The notes under the pieces: generated by a model
Databases searched by the model: none
The model's input: the letters and a program-made list of their open reading frames with translations, nothing else
Told to the model about the DNA's origin: nothing
Shown: piece after piece, positions 13,680 through 20,124 of the stretch
Position numbering within the stretch: position 1 is the first letter of the stretch
How the letters are laid out: each line of letters begins with the position of its first letter
Assembly (NCBI GenBank): GCA_017481395.1
Contig: JAFUPE010000058.1
Coordinates: 1-20,124 of the forward strand
DNA length: 20,124 nucleotides
Source: Ruminococcus sp.
GTDB taxonomy: Bacteria > Bacillota_A > Clostridia > Oscillospirales > Acutalibacteraceae
Reading direction: 5' to 3'
Made by a program: the position numbers and the translations under genes

Positions 13680-16600
13680 ATGAAAACGAAGAAATTTTCT
13701 CTCCGTATTCTGAGCCTTGTGCTGAGCTTACTATTGCTCGTTACGGCTGTGCCTCTTGCAGGTGTTATTTCCGTATCGGCAAACAGCTTAAGTGCAGGAC
13801 TTTACCTAAGAGGTAACATGAACGGTTGGAACTGCTACGACCAGTATAAATTCGTAGACAGCGGCAACGGCATTTACACTCTTGTTTTAGACATGACAGG
13901 CGGTAATTACGAGTTTAAGATTGCTACCCCTAACTGGAGCACATCTATCGGTAACCCCAGCAATGATGATGACAATGCTCATCTGGTTATCGAGTCTGAC
14001 TCTATCATCAAGTTTACTGCCGACACAAAGACTCGTAACTACACAGCAGAGTCTATGAACACAAAGTCCGACTTTACATTAAATGCCACAAAGGCTACTA
14101 CTATTGAGGCAGAAAAGTTTACGTTTGCTCTTGGTGCAGTCAGCGTGCTTTCTGATTCTAAAACCTCAGGCGGCAAGTATGTTGGCGACTTTAACGCAGG
14201 CGACAGCCTTAACTTTGGCGTAACGGTTTCCGGCAAAGAGGCTGTTACCTACAGATTTGAAGTTAACGTAGCTTCGGATAAGATAACAGACAATAACGTT
14301 GTAATGTCGGAAAACAAAACCTGCACCTACGATTTTGTTGTTAATGATGAGGCTACTGATGCTTTCTTTGTATCAAAGGGCGGCTGGCAGGCTTACAATA
14401 CTATGGTGTTTACCAAGACCCTTAAGCCAGGTTATAACAGAATTTCTATCTATAATACAAGCGGTACATTTAACGTGGACAGTATTAAGGTGGAGCCTGT
14501 GACTGATTATGCTGAAAAAATCAGCAGTACAGCCTCTACAACCATTGATATTAACGGTTATGATTCTATCTCAAGCACAGATTCAATAAGTGCAAACATC
14601 TACCGTGATATTGACAAGGGCGAATATGTTTCTTATTTTGTAGACCCTGAGGTAAGCGGTGTATATACAGTTACCTTTAATGAGCCTACTACCTCAACTT
14701 TTATGGTTGGTACAGAACGCGACGGTTATACTGAAATAAGTGCTGAAAATAATACCGCTACTCTTGTAATTGACGGAATTACAGAAGTGAAAGTATTGAT
14801 ATCCGGTGAACGTGGCGTTTATATTACTGACATCACTTTTGATTATATCGAGAATATAGAGCTTATGGGTTACAACTTCTCAGAAGAGGGTTATGCGGGC
14901 GTTCGTTTTGCAAAGACCTTTGCTATTAATAAGGTTATTTTAACCGCTAACAACGCCACAAAAGCAGGTAAGCTTATTTTCTCTGACGGTACTTATGTAT
15001 CAGTCGAAGCAATTAAAGAGGGCGAGGACAAGTTTATTACACTTCCCTCGGTTAAAAACGCAACATGGGTTAAGTTTGAGGCAGAAGGTGCTGAAGAAGC
15101 TGATATTCAGGTTCAGGGTGTTAAGGACAGCACATCAGCAACCGATATATCACTTCAGGGCTACGTAAGTTCTCCCAAGGGTTGGGTAGAAACCACAGAC
15201 GTTGCTTACACAGACTTAACAGCAACCGAAGGCAAGGTAGGCTTTGGTTTTGATAAAGAAGCTACAGTTAATAAGGTTGTGTTTGTAGGACTTTCAGGTG
15301 CAGAGGCTACTCCCACACCTACAAATCCTGTTACAGAGCCTTCTACTTCTCCCACAACTACAGCTACACAGCCTACACAGGTTACTGACCCCACAACTCA
15401 GCCTACAGAAACCTCAATCTCCACTACAGCAACTGTTGTGGAGGAGTTATACCTCTTAGGTGATGCTGATTCTGACGGTAAGGTAAACGTTAAGGATGCT
15501 ACTATTATTCAGAAGCACGCCGCAAAGCTCCTTACTCTTATTGGTGATGCAACCTTCTGTGCAGATGTAAATTCTGACACAAAGATTAACGTTAAGGATG
15601 CAACTGCTATTCAGAAGTATGTTGCTAAAATAGAAATCGAAGAACCCATCGGACAGATGGTTGCTGTCAATACAGATGTTGAGCCTATTCTCGCAGAGGT
15701 TGGTGCAAACGAAGCTGTTGACGCAGAAACAGACGTTGAAGTAGCAACCGTTAAGGCAACTCTTATAACTGCCGACAACAAGAAGCATGAGCTTGAAGGC
15801 AAGGTAGTAGGCGGCGATGTAGTGTTTGAGCTCTCCGACGTTTATTCCTTTGGCTTCTACTTCGATTTTGGTACAGAGATTACTCTTAACGCAATTCAGG
15901 TTTACGGCGATACAGAGTATAAGGGCGGCAGTGTTAACGTTAGCAACGCTCAGGATTACACCCTCTTCGCAAACGGTCTTACTGAGGACGACTCTCGTGT
16001 AATTGCAAACACAGGTTATCATATTCTTACTTCCGAGACAGGCTCCGACAGAGAGTGGAACTATGACTCCAATATCGTTGGCGAGGCACCGTATTTCTAT
16101 GCTCCCAATACACCTCTTGCAGAGGCGGCATATAACCTGACTATGGAAGAGATTTTCAAGAGCATTAACTACGATGAAACCTTCGGCGACGTATTCTACA
16201 CAGGTACAAACTGGCACAAGGTTTGGACTCGTGACACCGCTATTTCCATGCAGTACATTCTTTCATGGTTGTTCCCCGAAATATCTACAAACTGTGCCGA
16301 GGCAAAGGTTGTAGGCAAGGACGGCAACCTTACATTCGAAGAAGACACAGGTACAGGCGGCTCTTACCCCGTTTCTACCGACAGAATTATTATGATGCTT
16401 GCTGTTTGGGAGACATACCTTGCAGACGGCAACGAGGAAACTCTTGAGTATTTCTACGAAGTAGCTTCCAATACAATTATGCAGGACTACGAGGTAGTTT
16501 ATGATGCTGAGGCAGGTCTCTTCAGAGGCGAAACCTGCGGTTTAGACCACAGAGACAAAACCTACAATGACTGGACAGGCGAGGACGACGAAAACGGTAT

Positions 16601-18434
16601 CGTAACAATCGCAGAAGGCAAGGCGGCTTCTACAAATATTATCTTCTGTCAGGTTATGAAGATTCTCTCCGAGGCTGCAGAGATTTTAGGCAAGGGCGAA
16701 ACCGAAGCAAAGGCTTGGGTAGATTTAGCTGCTGACCTTGAAAAGGCAATTGCAGACAGACTATGGCTTGAAGATTTAGGTACATACACATCTTGGGAGT
16801 ATCCCGATTGGATGGGTTCACCCCTTGCTTACAAGCAGGATGTTCTCGGTAACGGCTACGCAGTATGGTACAACATCGGCGGTCAGGAAAAGGCTGACTC
16901 CATTATGGATAATTACACTCTCGTACCCTTCGGTGCAAACACAGTTTATCCCCAGAAGAACGCAGAGCGTTGGACAGATTATAAATACCATGATTCAGGC
17001 GTATGGCCCGGTTGGGAAGCAATCCTTATGATTGGTGCCGTAAATAACGAAAACGAAAACAACCTTCTTGCAGAGGAAATCTGGAATTCCTGTATCCGCG
17101 GTGCGGTTGCTTGCCTTACAAATTACGAGGTTATCGACTACGAAACAGGCGAAGGCTTACACTCTACTCAGCAGCTTTGGTCTGTCGCCGCAACGATGGC
17201 AGGTTACTACAGAGTTCTTTACGGTATGGAATATACCACAGACGGCATTACATTTGACCCCTATGTTCCCGACTGGATGGAAGGTCCCTTCTATGTAGAA
17301 AACTACAAGTACAGAAATGCTAACCTCAGCCTCACACTTAACGGTAAGGGCGACACAGTTGAAGCTATCTACGTTAACGGCGAAAAGGTAGAGGATGCAG
17401 AAAATTACGTATTTCCCGTTGACGCAAAAGAGGGCGACTACAACATTACAATCAACGTAACCGACAGCGGTGCAGAGGATACAGTAAACCTTAAGGCTCA
17501 GAATACAGCAAAGGCTCCCAATGCACCTAAAGCTACACTCAGCGGTACAACTCTTAAGTGGAATACAGTAGCAAACTGTACATACAAGGTATGGAACGGT
17601 TCTGAATATAAGGACGTTACAGGTACAACCTACACAATTGACGACACAGCTTACGGATGCTACAGTGTAGTTGCAGTTGATAAGACAACAGGTCTTTGGT
17701 CTGAGCTTTCAAAGCCCATCACCTATAGTCCTGCAGGTTCTAACGTAACAGTTAACGTAGGCGATGCTTACAATACAGCTACCTTTACAGTAAATATTCC
17801 TGTTGACGGCGAATATCAGCTCTCAGCAATTCACACAAATCAGGGTGATCCCACTGCCGGTATTACTGCCGCAATCCGTTCTGTATATGTTGACGGCGAG
17901 GATGTAGGCTCGTTGGTATTCCCTGCAATGAGCTTTGGTCACCAGCTCAGCTCTCACTTAAGACTTACTCTTACAGCAGGTACCCATGAGGTTACCGTTA
18001 AGTATGCTACCGATAACTGGTATGACAGAAATATGTCAAACGCACACGGTCAGAGCAATAACAACGTAACATATCATATGTTCCAGTTCACATTGGTTGA
18101 CGGCGACTTTACACAGATAGAGCCTCCTGCAAAGAAGACAATCTACTTCTCCAACAATAAAAACTGGAGCAAGGTTAATATCTTCTTCTGGGGCGGAAGC
18201 GACTCTACAAGCTGGCCCGGTACAGCTATGGAATATGTAGGCGAGAACGAAAACGGTGAAAAGGTTTACAAGTTCGAGCTTGACCCCTCTACTCCTAACA
18301 TTATCTTCAACAACGGCAGTGAACAGACCGTTGATATTAATAAAGATGTTGAAGACGGCAAGGGCTTCTATCTTGTTGAGAAAGACAGCGAGGGCAAGTG
18401 GACAGTAGGCACCTATGACTATGTGACTCCCTAA
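13680..18434 (+). CDS. Secreted multimodular glycoside hydrolase with internal dockerin and starch-binding-like modules
   Basis: A 1,584-residue exported enzyme. Order of parts (approximate residues): signal peptide 1-34 (cut after VSA); X25-like module 36-123 (YLRGNMNGW, FKIA); two CBM6/35-like beta-sandwiches 134-274 and 278-394; two smaller beta modules 394-541; Thr/Pro linker 543-584; type I dockerin 592-655, with calcium loops DADSDGKVNVKD (595-606) and DVNSDTKINVKD (629-640); a beta region 660-800; a glycosidase-like (alpha/alpha)6 domain 811-1207; Fn3-like module 1277-1350; beta-sandwich 1353-1477; CBM26-like module 1488-1570. The catalytic domain carries WTRDT (Asp852), DSGVWPGWE (Asp1105, Glu1113) and HSTQQLW; WxRD also occurs in GH15 and glycogen-debranching enzymes. 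An alpha-glucan substrate is inferred from this and the CBM26-like end. The ATG at 13680 follows AAGGAA; an upstream TTG at 13671 is rejected. The dockerin implies anchoring to a cohesin scaffold encoded elsewhere. Confidence 0.88.
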   Translation: MKTKKFSLRILSLVLSLLLLVTAVPLAGVISVSANSLSAGLYLRGNMNGWNCYDQYKFVDSGNGIYTLVLDMTGGNYEFKIATPNWSTSIGNPSNDDDNAHLVIESDSIIKFTADTKTRNYTAESMNTKSDFTLNATKATTIEAEKFTFALGAVSVLSDSKTSGGKYVGDFNAGDSLNFGVTVSGKEAVTYRFEVNVASDKITDNNVVMSENKTCTYDFVVNDEATDAFFVSKGGWQAYNTMVFTKTLKPGYNRISIYNTSGTFNVDSIKVEPVTDYAEKISSTASTTIDINGYDSISSTDSISANIYRDIDKGEYVSYFVDPEVSGVYTVTFNEPTTSTFMVGTERDGYTEISAENNTATLVIDGITEVKVLISGERGVYITDITFDYIENIELMGYNFSEEGYAGVRFAKTFAINKVILTANNATKAGKLIFSDGTYVSVEAIKEGEDKFITLPSVKNATWVKFEAEGAEEADIQVQGVKDSTSATDISLQGYVSSPKGWVETTDVAYTDLTATEGKVGFGFDKEATVNKVVFVGLSGAEATPTPTNPVTEPSTSPTTTATQPTQVTDPTTQPTETSISTTATVVEELYLLGDADSDGKVNVKDATIIQKHAAKLLTLIGDATFCADVNSDTKINVKDATAIQKYVAKIEIEEPIGQMVAVNTDVEPILAEVGANEAVDAETDVEVATVKATLITADNKKHELEGKVVGGDVVFELSDVYSFGFYFDFGTEITLNAIQVYGDTEYKGGSVNVSNAQDYTLFANGLTEDDSRVIANTGYHILTSETGSDREWNYDSNIVGEAPYFYAPNTPLAEAAYNLTMEEIFKSINYDETFGDVFYTGTNWHKVWTRDTAISMQYILSWLFPEISTNCAEAKVVGKDGNLTFEEDTGTGGSYPVSTDRIIMMLAVWETYLADGNEETLEYFYEVASNTIMQDYEVVYDAEAGLFRGETCGLDHRDKTYNDWTGEDDENGIVTIAEGKAASTNIIFCQVMKILSEAAEILGKGETEAKAWVDLAADLEKAIADRLWLEDLGTYTSWEYPDWMGSPLAYKQDVLGNGYAVWYNIGGQEKADSIMDNYTLVPFGANTVYPQKNAERWTDYKYHDSGVWPGWEAILMIGAVNNENENNLLAEEIWNSCIRGAVACLTNYEVIDYETGEGLHSTQQLWSVAATMAGYYRVLYGMEYTTDGITFDPYVPDWMEGPFYVENYKYRNANLSLTLNGKGDTVEAIYVNGEKVEDAENYVFPVDAKEGDYNITINVTDSGAEDTVNLKAQNTAKAPNAPKATLSGTTLKWNTVANCTYKVWNGSEYKDVTGTTYTIDDTAYGCYSVVAVDKTTGLWSELSKPITYSPAGSNVTVNVGDAYNTATFTVNIPVDGEYQLSAIHTNQGDPTAGITAAIRSVYVDGEDVGSLVFPAMSFGHQLSSHLRLTLTAGTHEVTVKYATDNWYDRNMSNAHGQSNNNVTYHMFQFTLVDGDFTQIEPPAKKTIYFSNNKNWSKVNIFFWGGSDSTSWPGTAMEYVGENENGEKVYKFELDPSTPNIIFNNGSEQTVDINKDVEDGKGFYLVEKDSEGKWTVGTYDYVTP

Positions 18435-18465
18435 GACTTTTATAGCTTAATATTCAATTTGCACT

Positions 18466-18500
18466 TTACCGCCTGTGAAATTTCACAGGCGGTAATTTTC
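18466..18500 (+). terminator. Terminator of the dockerin glycosidase gene
   Basis: A perfect 15-bp inverted repeat (18466-18480 and 18481-18495) with no spacer, so the innermost pairs must open to form the loop, is followed by TTTTC. It lies 31 bp after the stop codon. Confidence 0.85.
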
Positions 18501-18509
18501 TGTCATCCA

Positions 18510-18538
18510 TTGACAAAATCTTCGGTATACTGTAAAAT
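18510..18538 (+). promoter_or_regulatory. Promoter of the PsbP-like membrane protein gene
   Basis: TTGACA (18510-18515) and TAAAAT (18533-18538) are 17 bp apart and lie about 36 bp before the start codon. With the terminator just upstream, it separates this gene from the glycosidase. Confidence 0.75.
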
Positions 18539-18574
18539 TTTATTCCCGATATTATTAATTCAGGAGGGACTAAA

Positions 18575-19618
18575 ATGCGTAATATAAGGCGTTTTGTCTG
18601 TCTCATTATTTCTATACTTTGTATTCTTACTGCTTGTCTTGGCGTGGGTGCTGTAGGCAATACTTATTATATAGAAGAGCTTATGATGTCCATAGACATC
18701 CCCGAGTATATGAGCGTTTCTACAAGAAGCACCAACCCTAAGATGACCGAGGGGATATATCTTGAGGCTTTAAGCTCATCCCCTGACCTTGACATAAGAG
18801 TTATTATGAAGCAGGATGAAAAGACCGAGGAATTTTATAATCTCTCTCTTTTGTCTTCATCAGCACTTGAGGAGTATAAAAACGCCATTTTATCGAATTC
18901 CGAGTATTCGGATTGCACCGAGGGTGAGTATGGCGGTGTGCTTTTCCTTGATTTTACTACCTACGATTCGGTGGGGGACATTACCGTTTACGGCAGACAG
19001 AGCGTTACGATTGTTAACGGTATGAGCATTGTTGTAATGTCTACCTCCGAGGGTGACGCCTTAAGCTCCGAGGAAATTGCACTTATAAGAGAAGTGGTAT
19101 CAAGCATTAAGTTTGACAAAATTTTAAGCAACGCACCTAAAATCGGCTTCTGGAAGATTTTCATTCCCGTTATTATTGTTCTGGCGGTGCTGGTGGTTGG
19201 ATTCTTTGTTTTCTCGTATTTTATGAGCAAGAAAAGCATTGAAGAGAAAAAACGCCGTAAAAAGGAAATGGAGCGAAAGGCAGACTACGACGTCTTGACA
19301 CGAGCCGAGAATAAAGCCCGCAAGCCGCAGAATCCAGAGGGCTTGGGCGGCTATAAAACCAGCGATGCATTTTTTGAGGATGCCTTCGGCACAGATAATG
19401 CTGAGTCTGCTAAAGCTGATATTACTCAGAAATCCGAGGCTTCGCCTAATACAATGGTTAATGAAAGCAAGCGTGCGGTGAAAAGCACAGGTTATTTCTT
19501 TAAAAACCTTAAACGCGAGTTAAGCAAAAACAAGAAAAATAAGAAAAAAGTGAATAAATCCTCGAAAGCTAAAAACAAAAGACCGCAGGATTTCGATATT
19601 TTTAACGATAAAATATAA
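18575..19618 (+). CDS. Single-pass membrane protein with PsbP-like outer domain and basic cytoplasmic tail
   Basis: A 347-residue protein of unknown function. Residues 1-27 form a signal peptide (basic MRNIRR, then hydrophobic; the LTAC at 18-21 resembles a lipobox but continues hydrophobic, so lipidation is uncertain). The outer domain (about 30-182) resembles the PsbP/Mog1-like fold: SIDIPEYMSV at the start, a central GGVLFLDFTTY strand, TIVNGMSIVVMSTSE, and a final IREVVSSIKF helix-strand. A membrane segment spans 192-216, followed by about 130 cytoplasmic residues that are rich in Lys and Glu, with a KKNKKNKKKVNKSSKAKNK-like stretch near the end that could bind acidic lipids or nucleic acid. 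The ATG at 18575 has AGGAGG at a 7-8-nt gap. It forms its own transcription unit. The fold assignment is by pattern only. Confidence 0.78.
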   Translation: MRNIRRFVCLIISILCILTACLGVGAVGNTYYIEELMMSIDIPEYMSVSTRSTNPKMTEGIYLEALSSSPDLDIRVIMKQDEKTEEFYNLSLLSSSALEEYKNAILSNSEYSDCTEGEYGGVLFLDFTTYDSVGDITVYGRQSVTIVNGMSIVVMSTSEGDALSSEEIALIREVVSSIKFDKILSNAPKIGFWKIFIPVIIVLAVLVVGFFVFSYFMSKKSIEEKKRRKKEMERKADYDVLTRAENKARKPQNPEGLGGYKTSDAFFEDAFGTDNAESAKADITQKSEASPNTMVNESKRAVKSTGYFFKNLKRELSKNKKNKKKVNKSSKAKNKRPQDFDIFNDKI

Positions 19619-19627
19619 TTTTTGCAA

Positions 19628-19663
19628 AAAGCTGTCCTAAATTTTGCGGACAGCTTTGCTTTT
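19628..19663 (+). terminator. Terminator of the PsbP-like membrane protein gene
   Basis: A 10-bp perfect stem (19628-19637 with 19648-19657) and a 10-nt loop, followed by TTTGCTTTTTC. It begins 10 bp after the stop codon. Confidence 0.85.
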
Positions 19664-19665
19664 TC

Positions 19666-19694
19666 TTGACTTATAGGTGTCAAAGTAATATAAT
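19666..19694 (+). promoter_or_regulatory. Promoter of serC
   Basis: TTGACT (19666-19671) and a perfect TATAAT (19689-19694) have a 17-bp spacer. The leader to the serC start is about 90 nt of AT-rich sequence, in which I see no terminator-antiterminator or riboswitch structure. Confidence 0.8.
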
Positions 19695-19790
19695 AACTTA
19701 CATTAGGTTAATATTTTAACAATAAGGCTAATAATAATGTTTTATAAATATTTTTACATATTTAATCTTGCGTGAAAGGGAGTTTTAAAA

Positions 19791-20124
19791 ATGGCAAGAG
19801 TTTATAATTTTTCTGCAGGTCCTTCCGTACTGCCCGAGGCAGTTTTAAAGAAGGCAGCTGACGAGATGATGGATTACCAGGGCAGCGGTCAGTCCGTAAT
19901 GGAAATGTCCCATCGCTCTAAGGTATATGACGCAATCATCAAAGAGGCAGAGGCACTTTTAAGAGAGGTAATGAATATTCCCGACAACTACAAGGTTCTT
20001 TTCCTTCAGGGCGGTGCATCCTCTCAGTTTGCAATGATTCCTTTAAATCTTATGAACAAGTCCGGCAAGGCTGACTATGTTATCACAGGTCAGTGGGCTA
20101 AGAAAGCTTACAAAGAGGGTTCTC
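19791..20124 (+). CDS. serC: Phosphoserine aminotransferase, N-terminal part (3' truncated by window)
   Basis: The first 111 codons of a PLP-dependent aminotransferase that converts 3-phosphohydroxypyruvate and glutamate to phosphoserine, and also serves pyridoxal-phosphate synthesis. The start [19 protein letters not shown] is the SerC family signature, and [13 protein letters not shown] with [17 protein letters not shown] (substrate and cofactor phosphate region) confirms it. The ATG at 19791 follows AAAGGGAG at a gap of about 8 nt. The gene runs off the window, so its C-terminal half, including the PLP-binding lysine, is not visible. It has its own consensus-like promoter. A serA partner often lies downstream in Clostridia, but this cannot be seen here. 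Confidence 0.96.
   Translation, partial: MARVYNFSAGPSVLPEAVLKKAADEMMDYQGSGQSVMEMSHRSKVYDAIIKEAEALLREVMNIPDNYKVLFLQGGASSQFAMIPLNLMNKSGKADYVITGQWAKKAYKEGS

Noticed and set aside
15456..16217. 253-codon open frame on the - strand inside the dockerin glycosidase gene
   Set aside because: It is antisense to the dockerin and the following coding region, has an unlikely Cys/Val-rich composition, no ribosome binding site or family motif, and is explained by codon bias of the real gene.
19695..19790. Possible riboswitch or T-box in the serC leader
   Set aside because: The leader is short and AT-rich, lacks the T-box core and a terminator stem, and shows no known aptamer motif.

Overview
The window looks like chromosome from a low-to-moderate GC Gram-positive anaerobe of the class Clostridia, probably near the Ruminococcus/Oscillospiraceae group. 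Supporting signs are strong AGGAGG-type ribosome binding sites, canonical sigma-A promoters, a CarD-family regulator, an ECF sigma/anti-sigma pair, and above all a secreted, dockerin-bearing glycoside hydrolase with a CBM26-like starch-binding module, as in cellulosome- or amylosome-forming gut bacteria. The genus cannot be fixed from sequence alone.

Left region (1-3319). This part looks accessory. It holds the C-terminal catalytic part of a tyrosine recombinase (cut by the window edge), two class I SAM-dependent methyltransferases on the + strand, and between them, on the - strand, a uridine-kinase-like P-loop kinase. It ends at a tRNA-Trp gene with its own promoter and terminator. The 3' end of the tRNA faces the integrase, the usual geometry of a tRNA-associated integrative element, but no att repeat is visible, so the element boundary is unproven.

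Middle region (3430-9783). On the - strand are a lipoprotein made of two homologous repeats and a small stand-alone HIRAN-domain protein. The + strand exonuclease III gene (xth) follows and ends at a bidirectional terminator. Next come, on the - strand, an ECF sigma factor with an overlapping membrane-anchored anti-sigma-like gene, and then a Na+/phosphate cotransporter-family protein with a PhoU-like tail.

Signalling operon (9948-12805). OmpR-type response regulator, PhoR-like histidine kinase and AT3-family membrane acyltransferase form a tightly spaced - strand operon. Its promoter diverges from that of a CarD-family gene (13000-13530). The nearby Na/Pi protein has its own promoter.

Right region (13680-20124). 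A 1,584-residue secreted multimodular enzyme dominates. In order it has a signal peptide, an X25-like module, several beta-sandwich modules, a Thr/Pro linker, an internal type I dockerin, an (alpha/alpha)6 glycosidase-like domain with a WTRDT motif, an Fn3-like module, another beta-sandwich and a CBM26-like module. An alpha-glucan substrate is the favoured inference. After it come a PsbP-like single-pass membrane protein with a very basic tail, and the start of serC (serine and pyridoxal-phosphate biosynthesis), each with its own promoter.

No CRISPR array, rRNA, complete insertion sequence or obvious defence system was found. The most interesting items are the architecture and unassigned catalytic family of the large dockerin enzyme, the tRNA-Trp/integrase/methyltransferase-kinase island, the duplicated lipoprotein, and the stand-alone HIRAN protein.
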